Of a DNA stretch of 38,374 nt, positions 25,683-32,741 are shown in pieces. The stretch covers positions 1 to 38,374 of the forward strand of contig JAIXVM010000159.1 of the NCBI GenBank assembly GCA_027482995.1, in the 5' to 3' direction. Each line of letters starts with the position of its first letter. Positions within the stretch are counted from its first letter, which is position 1. The notes beneath the pieces were generated by a model. That model saw only the letters and a list, made by a program, of their open reading frames with translations. It was not told the origin of the DNA and ran no database searches. The stretch is from Hyphomonadaceae bacterium (GTDB taxonomy: Bacteria; Pseudomonadota; Alphaproteobacteria; Caulobacterales; Hyphomonadaceae). A program made the position numbers and the translations under genes.

Positions 25683-27209
25683 ATGTCAGACATTGTTGTA
25701 CCCACACTCGGCGAAAGCGTTACCGAAGCGACGGTCGGCCGGTGGCTGAAGGCGAAGGGCGACACCGTCAAGAAAGACGACGTGCTGGTTGAGCTGGAGA
25801 CCGACAAGGTCTCTGTCGAAGTCTCTGCGAGCGAAGACGGTGTACTGTCGGATATCTCTGTGCCCGAAGGCGAGACGGTCGGCATCGGCGCCCTCCTTGG
25901 ACGGATCAATGGGGCAGGGGCAGCCGCCACCCGGCCGGCCGCTGCGCCCGCGCCGGTCCAGGCCGCGCCCGCGGCTCCGGCCCCGGCCGTAGCTGCGCCC
26001 GCACCGTCGGCCGCAGGCGGTGTGACCGATGTGAAAGTTCCGGTGATGGGCGAAAGCGTCGCCGAAGGCACCATTGCCTCCTTCAGCAAGAAGGTCGGCG
26101 ACAAGGTGTCGAAGGACGAGACGATTGCCGAGATCGAAACCGACAAGGTCGCGCTTGAAGTGCCGTCGCCGGCCGATGGTGTGATCCTCGAACTGCTCGT
26201 CCTGCCGGGCGCCAGCGTCGCGCCGGGTTCGGTGATCGCGCGCATCGGCGCGGCTGGCGCTGCCTCCGTTGCGACGGCTCCGGTCGCCGCGCCGCCCAAG
26301 GCCGCCGCTGTGCCCGCCGCCACCGGCGCGGATCGCCCCGTGGCGCCCTCCGTCCGCCGCATTGCGGCCGAGGCGAATGTCTCGCCCGCCGCCATTCCCG
26401 GGTCCGGCCGTGACGGCCGCGCGACCAAAGCCGACGCCCTTGCTTATGTGAACCAGCCGAAAGTCCCTGCCATGCAAGATACCCAGCTGCGCCCGCCGCG
26501 CGAGACCGGCCCGCTTGAAGAACGTGTACGGATGACGCGTCTGCGTCAGACCATCGCGCGCCGCCTGAAGGAGGCCCAGGATTCGGCCGCGATGCTGACC
26601 ACGTTCAATGATGTCGACATGTCGGCCATCATGGACCTGCGCAAGAAGCACCAGGACGCTTTCGTCGCCCATCACGGCATCAAGCTCGGCTTCATGAGCT
26701 TCTTCGTGAAGGCCGTGACCAGCGCCTTGAAGGAAGTTCCCGCCGTCAATGCCGAGATCGACGGCCAGGACATCATCTACAAGAATTACTATGACATCGG
26801 CGTCGCGGTCGGCACCGACAAGGGCCTCGTCGTTCCGGTCGTGCGCGGCACCGATGCGATGTCGCTCGCTGATGTCGAGAAGGCCATCGCCGCACTCGGC
26901 AAGAAGGCCCGCGACGGCGCGCTCACCATCGGCGACCTGCAGGGCGGCACCTTCACGATCTCCAATGGCGGCATCTACGGCTCGCTGATGTCCACGCCGA
27001 TCCTCAACCCGCCCCAGTCCGGCGTGCTCGGCATGCACCGGATCGAGGATCGCCCGATCGTCCGCGCCGGCCAGATCGTCATCCGCCCGATGATGTATCT
27101 CGCGCTCAGCTATGACCACCGCATAGTCGACGGCAAGGAAGCCGTGACCTTCCTCGTGCGCGTCAAGGAAGCGCTCGAAGATCCCGACCGGATGCTGCTG
27201 GACGTCTAG
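25683..27209 (+). CDS. sucB: Dihydrolipoyl succinyltransferase E2 with two lipoyl domains
   Basis: E2 of the 2-oxoglutarate dehydrogenase complex, 508 residues. Two lipoyl domains are present, with lipoylation lysines Lys42 ([11 protein letters not shown]) and Lys155 ([11 protein letters not shown]), separated by an Ala/Pro linker of about 30 residues. The E3/E1-binding domain is near 218-257 ([23 protein letters not shown]). The catalytic domain follows, with [17 protein letters not shown] and the active-site His479/Asp483 in [14 protein letters not shown]. coli SucB has a single lipoyl domain and about 405 residues, so this one is longer by one domain. It ends the suc cluster; no lpd (E3) gene follows, so E3 must come from elsewhere. 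A good terminator lies 22 bp downstream. Confidence 0.97.
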   Translation: MSDIVVPTLGESVTEATVGRWLKAKGDTVKKDDVLVELETDKVSVEVSASEDGVLSDISVPEGETVGIGALLGRINGAGAAATRPAAAPAPVQAAPAAPAPAVAAPAPSAAGGVTDVKVPVMGESVAEGTIASFSKKVGDKVSKDETIAEIETDKVALEVPSPADGVILELLVLPGASVAPGSVIARIGAAGAASVATAPVAAPPKAAAVPAATGADRPVAPSVRRIAAEANVSPAAIPGSGRDGRATKADALAYVNQPKVPAMQDTQLRPPRETGPLEERVRMTRLRQTIARRLKEAQDSAAMLTTFNDVDMSAIMDLRKKHQDAFVAHHGIKLGFMSFFVKAVTSALKEVPAVNAEIDGQDIIYKNYYDIGVAVGTDKGLVVPVVRGTDAMSLADVEKAIAALGKKARDGALTIGDLQGGTFTISNGGIYGSLMSTPILNPPQSGVLGMHRIEDRPIVRAGQIVIRPMMYLALSYDHRIVDGKEAVTFLVRVKEALEDPDRMLLDV

Positions 27210-27230
27210 GTTCAAAGGAAATCGCGAGGT

Positions 27231-27276
27231 CAGCCACGCTGAAGGGTCACTTCAGCGTGGTTGCCCCTTGTATTTT
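27231..27276 (+). terminator. Rho-independent terminator after sucB
   Basis: A 14-bp stem (27231-27244 with 27250-27263; 11 perfect inner pairs CCACGCTGAAG/CTTCAGCGTGG, then G-U, A-U and C-G) with a 5-base loop GGTCA. It is followed by CCCCTTGTATTTT. The position just after the last suc gene supports the end of the sucCDAB transcript. Confidence 0.85.
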
Positions 27277-27327
27277 CCGTCCAGCGTCAGACCTTAGCGC
27301 CAGAGCGATCAACGCCGGAGACGCAAG

Positions 27328-28200
27328 ATGACCGACACGACCTACGAGCCCCCGAAAGTCTGGACCTGGAACAAGGAAAGCGCGGGACGCTTTGCCGCCA
27401 TCAACCGGCCCATCGCCGGTCCGACGCATGACAAGGACCTCCCGGTCGGCAAGCATCCGCTGCAGCTCTATTCGCTGGGCACGCCCAATGGGGTGAAAGT
27501 CACCATCCTGCTCGAGGAACTCCTGGCCAAGGGCCACTCAGGCGCCGAGTATGACGCGTGGCTGATCAACATCATGGAGGGCACGCAGTTCTCCTCAGGC
27601 TTCGTGTCCGCCAACCCGAACTCCAAGATCCCGGCGCTGATGGATCATTCCGTCAGCCCGCCGCAACGCGTCTTCGAGTCCGCATCGATCCTGATGTATC
27701 TCGCCGAGAAGTTCGGGGAGTTCCTGCCGAAGGATCCGCGCAAGCGCACGGAAGCGATTTCCTGGCTGTTCTGGCAGATGGGGTCGGCCCCGCTGCTCGG
27801 CGGCGGCTTCGGGCACTTCTATGCCTATGCTCCGATCAAGATCGAATACGCCATCGACCGGTACGCGATGGAGGTGAAGCGCCAGCTGGACGTGCTCGAC
27901 CGCCATCTCGCCGAGAACGAATACATGGCCGGCGACGAGTACTCGATCGCCGACATGGCCATCTGGCCGTGGTACGGCGCGGTGGTGCTCGGCGTCGTCT
28001 ACAACGCGGGCGAGTTCCTCTCGGTGCACGAGTACAAGAACGTGCTGCGCTGGACCAAACAGATCGGCGAGCGTCCGGCCGTGAAGCGGGGGCGGATGGT
28101 CAACTCGGTCAATGGCAAACCCGAAACCCAGCTGCGCGAACGCCACGATGCCAGCGATTTCGAGACCAAGACGCAGGACAAGCTCGAAGCGAAAACCTGA
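27328..28200 (+). CDS. yghU: YghU-like glutathione-dependent disulfide-bond oxidoreductase
   Basis: Glutathione-transferase-fold protein of 290 residues of the YghU (nu-class) group, which reduces disulfides using glutathione and binds two GSH molecules per subunit. The N-terminal extension (YEPPKVWTWNKESAGRFAAINRPIAGPTH) and the thioredoxin-like start LQLYSLGTPNGVKVTILLEEL match YghU, as do NIMEGTQFSSGFVSANPNSKIPAL and the GSH-binding VFESASILMYLAEKFG. The helical domain contains YSIADMAIWPWYG. GGAG about 7 bp upstream supports the ATG. It is transcribed separately from the suc genes, between two terminators. GSH would come from gshB in this window. Confidence 0.92.
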   Translation: MTDTTYEPPKVWTWNKESAGRFAAINRPIAGPTHDKDLPVGKHPLQLYSLGTPNGVKVTILLEELLAKGHSGAEYDAWLINIMEGTQFSSGFVSANPNSKIPALMDHSVSPPQRVFESASILMYLAEKFGEFLPKDPRKRTEAISWLFWQMGSAPLLGGGFGHFYAYAPIKIEYAIDRYAMEVKRQLDVLDRHLAENEYMAGDEYSIADMAIWPWYGAVVLGVVYNAGEFLSVHEYKNVLRWTKQIGERPAVKRGRMVNSVNGKPETQLRERHDASDFETKTQDKLEAKT

Positions 28201-28212
28201 CACTGGCACTGC

Positions 28213-28257
28213 GGCGAGGCGCCCCGTCCCTTGCGCGGGGCGCGCCGCCTATATATC
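28213..28257 (+). terminator. Probable terminator after the yghU-like gene
   Basis: GCGCCCCG/CGGGGCGC (28219-28226 with 28236-28243) with a 9-base loop, extended by GGCG/CGCC across a 2x2 internal loop, then TATATAT. It lies 12 bp after the stop. The short A/T tail makes it a weaker example than the sucB terminator. Confidence 0.6.
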
Positions 28258-28288
28258 GGGGCAGTCTTCCGATGAAAGGCGCGTGCCG

Positions 28289-28633
28289 ATGACGACCTAT
28301 TCCAGCGATCCGCGCCATCATACGGCCGAAACAGCCACCTCGATGGCGGACGTTCGCTATGAAATCGACCGGATCGACCGGCTGCTGGTCGAGATCATTG
28401 CCGAGCGCCAGTCCTTCATGGATGCCGCCGCCCGCATCAAGGGGGACCGCGCCGTGGTGCATGACCGCGCCCGGATCGAGGATGTGGTCGCCAAGGTGAA
28501 GGCGGAATGCCCGAAACACGGCCTGTCGCCGGCCATCGCCGAGCCGGTCTGGCGCACGATGATCGACCGTTGTATCGCCTATGAATTCGAAAGCTACGAC
28601 GCGCTGCGCCGTCCCGCCGACGTCAAATCGTAA
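28289..28633 (+). CDS. Chorismate mutase, AroQ type
   Basis: Monofunctional all-helical chorismate mutase of 114 residues, converting chorismate to prephenate for Phe and Tyr synthesis. The AroQ pattern is seen in YEIDRIDRLLVEIIAERQSFMDAAARIKG, with the first-helix Arg and the Lys of helix 2, then RARIEDVVAKVKAECPKHGL and the last helix IAEPVWRTMIDRCIAYEF. The short isochorismate-pyruvate lyase PchB has the same fold, so that activity is an alternative, but no salicylate or siderophore genes are nearby. I chose ATG 28289, with AAAGG about 9 bp upstream; the longer ORF-track version runs through the terminator of the gene before. Its last 40 bp overlap the 3' end of the Hpt gene on the other strand. 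Confidence 0.9.
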   Translation: MTTYSSDPRHHTAETATSMADVRYEIDRIDRLLVEIIAERQSFMDAAARIKGDRAVVHDRARIEDVVAKVKAECPKHGLSPAIAEPVWRTMIDRCIAYEFESYDALRRPADVKS

Positions 28634-28983
28634 GCGGCCCGCGCGGCCTCCTCGAGCGTTTCGCCGAGCGCATCCTTCACATCCCCCAGCAGCACGGCCG
28701 CCAGCGCCGGGCTTGGCGCTTCGGCGCTTCGCCCCGCCCGTTCGGCCCGCTCGCAGGCGGCGGCCAGCTTCAGCGCGCCGATGCCAAGGCTTGCGCCCTT
28801 GATGCTGTGCGCGGCGTCGGACCATTCGCGCCGCTCGAGCCGGGGGTCGAGCAGGCGCGACCAGAGCTGCGCCTGATGCTGGAACAGGCCGATCACTTCG
28901 ATCGCGAGATCGGTGTCTCCACTGGTCATCGCCGAGAGATGATCAAGATCCATCACAGGGAGGGGCGGGCGAGGCTCGGACAT
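28594..28983 (-). CDS. Hpt-domain histidine phosphotransfer protein
   Basis: Protein of 129 residues consisting of one Hpt domain. The phospho-accepting His59 is in SDAAHSIKGASLGIGALKLAAACERAE, a clear Hpt signature, with preceding helices TDLAIEVIGLFQHQAQLWSRLLD. It would carry phosphate between a hybrid-kinase receiver and a response regulator. No kinase or regulator lies next to it; the hybrid kinase at 0.7 kb is a candidate partner. I chose ATG 28983; a GTG five codons upstream (28998) is possible, and neither has a good Shine-Dalgarno. The gene converges on chorismate mutase with a 40-bp antisense overlap. Confidence 0.87.
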   Translation of the reverse strand: MSEPRPPLPVMDLDHLSAMTSGDTDLAIEVIGLFQHQAQLWSRLLDPRLERREWSDAAHSIKGASLGIGALKLAAACERAERAGRSAEAPSPALAAVLLGDVKDALGETLEEAARAAYDLTSAGRRSAS

Positions 28984-29086
28984 GACGGGCGCATCCACAA
29001 GGTCAGCTTTACCCGAGAATCCTGAACGGCGCCGATTAGCATCCTGTTAACGATGCGAATGGCGCAAAAAATTCACGCTTTATCGA

Positions 29087-29115
29087 TTGTCGAAAAGGTA
29101 CAATTCTTGTATGTG
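29087..29115 (+). promoter_or_regulatory. AT-rich promoter region for the small membrane protein
   Basis: The gap 28999-29165 between the divergent Hpt gene and the small ORF is unusually AT-rich for this window. TACAAT at 29099-29104 is a good -10 candidate; alternatively TTGTCG (29087-29092) with a 17-bp spacer to TATGTG. TTGT-N5-ACAA (29108-29120) is a small dyad at the likely transcription start. A GAATC (GANTC, the CcrM target) lies at 29017-29021. None of these is proven. Confidence 0.35.
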
Positions 29116-29165
29116 ACAAATTGAGGAACGTTAATTCGCCTCATTGCCGTTCGGGGACCAAAGAC

Positions 29166-29306
29166 ATGACTGACCTGCTGATTGTAATCCGCAATGTGGT
29201 GCTGGCAGCGATCCTGGGCTGGATCGGTCTTGAGTTCGCGCCGGATGCGACCGACAAGGACGAAAAGCCGAGCGAGCAGTCCTACGCCATGGCCATCCTC
29301 GGCTAA
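29166..29306 (+). CDS. Small membrane protein, 46 residues
   Basis: I do not recognise this short ORF. It encodes one hydrophobic helix (LLIVIRNVVLAAILGWIGLEF) after a four-residue N-terminus, then a charged tail with DATDKDEKPSEQ. The start ATG 29166 was chosen because the extra 15 residues of the ORF-track version are basic and lie in the AT-rich promoter region. GGGGA lies about 8 bp upstream. The next gene on the strand, a TipN-like polarity protein, begins 77 bp later, so co-transcription is possible. Candidate single-pass small protein; its reality rests on a plausible start, promoter and membrane helix. Confidence 0.5.
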   Translation: MTDLLIVIRNVVLAAILGWIGLEFAPDATDKDEKPSEQSYAMAILG

Positions 29307-29383
29307 GCCATCCTGCCAAGCCTTAATCTTGTGCCGTGCATTCTGCGCTCGCAGCAGACTGCAAGCCGCGATATACATCTGTC

Positions 29384-31303
29384 ATGAACGATGCCTCTTC
29401 CTTGCGCTCCTCGGGCCGGGACGACCTTGCACGCCATCGGGCGTCTCAGAACTATGAGATGGCCCGGCATGGCGGCGGTTGGATGGTTGCGGCGTCGGCC
29501 GTCCTTGCCGCGCTCTGGATCGGCGGTCTGGCGCTCGGCTTTTTCGCGCTCGGCGGCCCGGCCCTCGCGGCGCAGTTTTCCCCGCTCATTCTTGCTGCAG
29601 CTGGCATTTCCGCGGTCATCCCAGCCGGCCTGATCCTCATGGCCGGCTTCATGGGGCGCTCCAGCCGCCGCGCTGCTGCCGCCAATGCGCTCGTGCTGGA
29701 AGCGGCCTCACGCCTGATGGCGCCCGCGCGCGAGGCTGGCACCGAGGGTATCGCCTTCGCCGAGCAGATGAAACAGGCCGCCAGCGAAATAGACCGCGCG
29801 ATGGAGCAGGCGATGGCGGCGATGCGCGAGATGGCCGGCGAGATCAATGACGAGCGCCTGCGCCTCGAATCGGTCTCCTACGCGACCTCCGACAATGCCC
29901 GCGACCTCTCGGTCCGGCTCGCCGCAGAGCGTCAGGCGCTTGAAGCGCTCGCCCGCGAACTGCGCGGGCAGATCAGCACGATGAGCGAAGCCATTCCGCG
30001 TCAGGCCCAGCTGATGGTGTCCGCCGCGCGCCAGGCGAGCGATGAAGTCGGACGCGCCGATACCGCGCTCGAAGCCCGGCTCGGCTCCATGGGCCGGGCA
30101 GGGGAGGATCTGTCCCGCCGCCTCGAAGCGCTGGACGGCCTCGCCCGCGAAGCGGCCACCCGTACCGAAACGCTGACCTTCGCGATCACGCGCGTCGAGG
30201 ACAAGCTCGAACAATCCCGCCGCACGGTGGACGCCGCGGTCCGCGCTAGCGAAGTCGCCGCCACCGCCGCCACGTCCACGGGCGATGCCCTGAAAGGCGC
30301 GGTCGCTTCGGCGATCGAAGGCGCCCGGCAGGCGAATGCCGAAATCCATGCGACCACGCGCGGCGCCGCCGAGGAAGCCGCGCGCGCGCTCACCCGTCTG
30401 CGGGAAGCGGGCGAACAGGCCGCCTACGCGCTGCGCACGGCCAGCTACGCGGCCCGGATCGAGGGCGAAAACCTCGAGCGCCGCACCGGCATCGCGCCGC
30501 CCGAACCGGCTCCGGTCTTGCCGGCTGCGCCAATCCGTCCGAGCATTTCGGCTCCGTCCACGGAGTATACGAACGGTCACGCACCCTCCGCCCACGCGCC
30601 CGTCTATGCGAACGGCAATGGTCACGCGGCCGCGCACTTGAATGGCAATGGCAGCGATGCCGCCGGACTGTCGCAGAGCCGCAGTTTCCTGGATGACGAT
30701 CTCTTTGAGGCCAGCGCCGACGCGGTGATTGCCGCAACAACCGCTCCGGATGCGGACGATGTGCCGCTCGTGCTCGGCCGCGAGACGTCCGCGCGCGATG
30801 GTGAGCCGCTGATGCTGCGCCGCCGGCACGAAGATCCGCCGGTTGCCCCGGGCACCGCGCCGCGCCGGCGCGCGAGCGATCACCTTCCCGGAAATGGCGC
30901 CAACGGCTCCGCGCTGCGTGACATCATCTCCGACATCACGCGCGAAGAGGCCGGCGATGTCGATGAAGACCGCGAGCATATTGCCGAAACCATCGTTGCC
31001 CGGCTTGAATCCGCCGGCATTCCGCTCGGCGAGGTTTTCCGTCCTAGGTCCAAGAAAAAGATCGCGGCGGCAAACCAGAAGAGCAACGCCTCCCGCCGGG
31101 ATGCCATCCGCGATCAGGCGCGCAAGGAAGTCGAGCGGGTATCGCACCGCCTGCGCAGTGATGCGAAACTGATGGGCATGGCACGGCGATTTGCCGAGCT
31201 CGAAAAGTCCGATGCGCTGGTCGCCCTCGCGCAAACGCAAAGCACCAGCCGCAACGCCAGCGCGCGCCTCGCCGCTTTCCTTCTGGTGGACGCCGCTCTC
31301 TGA
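29384..31303 (+). CDS. TipN-like polar coiled-coil membrane protein
   Basis: Protein of 639 residues with two N-terminal membrane helices (about 33-55 and 66-90). A long Ala/Glu/Arg-rich coiled-coil region at about 100-385 contains repeated heptad-like stretches such as EQMKQAASEIDRAMEQAMAA and RLEALDGLAREAATRTETL. A low-complexity linker rich in Asn-Gly-His follows (TNGHAPSAHAPVYANGNGHA), and then a conserved-looking helical C-terminal domain (SDITREEAGDVDEDREHIAE, KLMGMARRFAELEKSDALVA). Two membrane helices plus a large coiled coil is the architecture of TipN, the Caulobacter birth-pole landmark that orients the division axis and flagellum placement; Caulobacter TipN is longer (about 880 residues). 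The identification is by architecture and general resemblance, so it is moderate. The start ATG 29384 removes an implausible 16-residue extension. A small VOC gene follows 20 bp later. Confidence 0.6.
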   Translation: MNDASSLRSSGRDDLARHRASQNYEMARHGGGWMVAASAVLAALWIGGLALGFFALGGPALAAQFSPLILAAAGISAVIPAGLILMAGFMGRSSRRAAAANALVLEAASRLMAPAREAGTEGIAFAEQMKQAASEIDRAMEQAMAAMREMAGEINDERLRLESVSYATSDNARDLSVRLAAERQALEALARELRGQISTMSEAIPRQAQLMVSAARQASDEVGRADTALEARLGSMGRAGEDLSRRLEALDGLAREAATRTETLTFAITRVEDKLEQSRRTVDAAVRASEVAATAATSTGDALKGAVASAIEGARQANAEIHATTRGAAEEAARALTRLREAGEQAAYALRTASYAARIEGENLERRTGIAPPEPAPVLPAAPIRPSISAPSTEYTNGHAPSAHAPVYANGNGHAAAHLNGNGSDAAGLSQSRSFLDDDLFEASADAVIAATTAPDADDVPLVLGRETSARDGEPLMLRRRHEDPPVAPGTAPRRRASDHLPGNGANGSALRDIISDITREEAGDVDEDREHIAETIVARLESAGIPLGEVFRPRSKKKIAAANQKSNASRRDAIRDQARKEVERVSHRLRSDAKLMGMARRFAELEKSDALVALAQTQSTSRNASARLAAFLLVDAAL

Positions 31304-31323
31304 AGTGAACCGGGGTTTTCCTC

Positions 31324-31686
31324 ATGGCTGACCGGATCACGGCAAACCTGCCGGCCATCGATTTTGACCAGACTGAAGCCTTCTATGCCAAACTGGGGTT
31401 CGAGACAGGCTTCAAGGATGACGGCTGGATGATCCTCAATCGGGGATCGCTCGAGATCGAATTCTTTCCGCATCCCAAGCTCAATCCAAGTGAGTCCTGG
31501 TTCAGCGCCTGCGTCCGGGTCGCCGATCTTGATGGCGTGTTCGCGGATTTTCTGGCTGCAGGTCTTCCCGGTTTCGGTATCCCGCGCCTGACGGCGCCCG
31601 CGCTCGAACCCTTCGGTATGCGGATGTTCGCGCTGGTTGACCTAAACGGCAGCCTTCTGCGCTGTATCGAGGAAGACCCCCTCTAA
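31324..31686 (+). CDS. Small VOC-family protein, bleomycin-resistance-like
   Basis: Single-domain VOC protein of 120 residues: ANLPAIDFDQTEAFYAKLGFETGFKDDGWMIL, GSLEIEFFPHPKLNPSESWF and FGMRMFALVDLNGSLLRCIEE follow the layout of bleomycin-binding proteins (Ble family), including the FYAKLGF segment. Metal ligands of enzymatic VOC proteins are not evident, which fits a ligand-binding rather than catalytic role. Such chromosomal homologues are common and usually of unknown function, so drug resistance should not be assumed. It begins 20 bp after the TipN-like gene and converges on the LysR gene. Confidence 0.85.
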   Translation: MADRITANLPAIDFDQTEAFYAKLGFETGFKDDGWMILNRGSLEIEFFPHPKLNPSESWFSACVRVADLDGVFADFLAAGLPGFGIPRLTAPALEPFGMRMFALVDLNGSLLRCIEEDPL

Positions 31687-31697
31687 GGCCCACCGGC

Positions 31698-32630
31698 CTA
31701 CACCCCGATCACTTCGCTGTCGGAGGCCTCGTCCTTGATCCACTTGATGAAGGCGCGCACGTCCGCCGAGAGGTGCCGGCCTTTGGGCCAGACCAGCCAA
31801 TAGCCAAAGTCGATGGGGATCGAGCCATTCGCGAACGGCGCGGCGAGGCGCCCGGCGGCGATGTCGTTCGCTGCAATGGCCTGCTTGGCCAGCGCGACGC
31901 CCCGGCCGGCCGCTGCCGACTCGATCACGAGGATGCCCTGGTTGAACCGCGGACCCTTGGTGCCATCCACGCCCGAGACACCATGCGCGCGCAGCCAACT
32001 CGCCCAGTCGGGGCAGGAGGGGTCATTCTCCGAGCTTTCGTCATGCAGCAGCGTATGATGCTTCAGGTCTTCGGGCTTGCGGATGGCGTCGGGGCCTTCC
32101 AGCAGCCGCGGCGAACAGACCGGAAGCACGGTCTCATCCAGTAGCTTCTCTGATTTCAGGCCGTCATAGTTGCCACGGCCATAGCGAATGGCGAGGTCGG
32201 CATCGGCGGTGTTGAAATCGGTCAGCGACATGTCCGCCGAGATCCACGCCTCGGTGCCCTCGTTGAACCGGTGGAATTTTTCGAGGCGCGGCGCCAGCCA
32301 CTTGGCGGCAAAGGACGGCGCGCAGGACACCATCACGCGTCCCTTCCGGGCCGGTGCCTGCATGATGCGGCCGGCTTCCGAGATCCGCTCGAACGCCTCC
32401 CGGACGAGGGGCAGGCTCGCCTGCGCCGCATCTGTCAGCAGAACGGAACGGCCGGTGCGCTTGAACAGGGGTGTTCCGGCGAAGTCTTCCAGCTGCCTTA
32501 TCTGCTGGGAAATTGCGCCCGGTGTGACGTTCAATTCCTCTGCCGCCTGTGTAAACGAAAGCCGGCGCGCAGCGGCTTCAAATGCCCTGAGAGCGTTCAA
32601 TGGCGGCAGGCGGTCTGTGGGCTCGGACAT
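31698..32630 (-). CDS. LysR-family transcriptional regulator, GcvA-like
   Basis: LysR-type regulator of 310 residues. The N-terminal winged helix-turn-helix is LPPLNALRAFEAAARRLSFTQAAEELNVTPGAISQQIRQLED, with the LNALRAFE start and FTQAAEELNVTPGAIS helix typical of the GcvA subgroup. The substrate-binding domain follows from about residue 92 (GRVMVSCAPSFAAKWLAPRL, ADLAIRYGRGNYDGL). It is divergent from the cysG operon, with 110 bp between the two start codons, so it may regulate that operon, itself, or both. Its inducer is not evident; it is GcvA-like rather than CysB-like in sequence. Confidence 0.93.
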   Translation of the reverse strand: MSEPTDRLPPLNALRAFEAAARRLSFTQAAEELNVTPGAISQQIRQLEDFAGTPLFKRTGRSVLLTDAAQASLPLVREAFERISEAGRIMQAPARKGRVMVSCAPSFAAKWLAPRLEKFHRFNEGTEAWISADMSLTDFNTADADLAIRYGRGNYDGLKSEKLLDETVLPVCSPRLLEGPDAIRKPEDLKHHTLLHDESSENDPSCPDWASWLRAHGVSGVDGTKGPRFNQGILVIESAAAGRGVALAKQAIAANDIAAGRLAAPFANGSIPIDFGYWLVWPKGRHLSADVRAFIKWIKDEASDSEVIGV

Positions 32631-32634
32631 GGAT

Positions 32635-32655
32635 AGTTTCTCTAAAAGATAGACT
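32635..32655. promoter_or_regulatory. Imperfect dyad, candidate LysR operator
   Basis: AGTTTCTC-TAAAA-GATAGACT is an inverted repeat with 6 of 8 matches per arm and an A/T centre. It lies just upstream of the LysR start codon in the gap shared with the cysG leader. LysR regulators bind A/T-rich dyads of about this size. Candidate only. Confidence 0.35.
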
Positions 32656-32699
32656 TAGGGGTTGCCCGTTGCTGCCGGGGCGTCAAGGAGGTTTGTAGC

Positions 32700-32741
32700 A
32701 TGTGTCCTTCCAGAACCGCTAAACGTGAAAGTTGCGCCTGA
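32700..32741 (+). CDS. Putative cysteine-containing leader peptide upstream of cysG
   Basis: A 13-codon ORF too short for the ORF track, encoding MCPSRTAKRESCA. A near-perfect Shine-Dalgarno AAGGAGG (32685-32691) lies 8 bp before its ATG, the best ribosome binding site in this operon. Two of 13 codons are Cys (positions 2 and 12), and the stop TGA shares its last base with the cysG ATG (TGATG). cysG has no convincing ribosome binding site of its own, so ribosomes probably reach it through this ORF. The arrangement is what one expects of a leader peptide that reads cysteinyl-tRNA supply and couples it to the sulfur-assimilation operon. AAGGA can also pair weakly with TCCTT inside the ORF. Function is inference; the ORF, its signal and overlap are seen directly. 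Confidence 0.6.
   Translation: MCPSRTAKRESCA

Noticed and set aside
31324-31686. Antibiotic (bleomycin) resistance gene
   Set aside because: Chromosomal VOC homologues of this size are widespread; fold resemblance alone does not support a resistance call, and there is no mobile element nearby.
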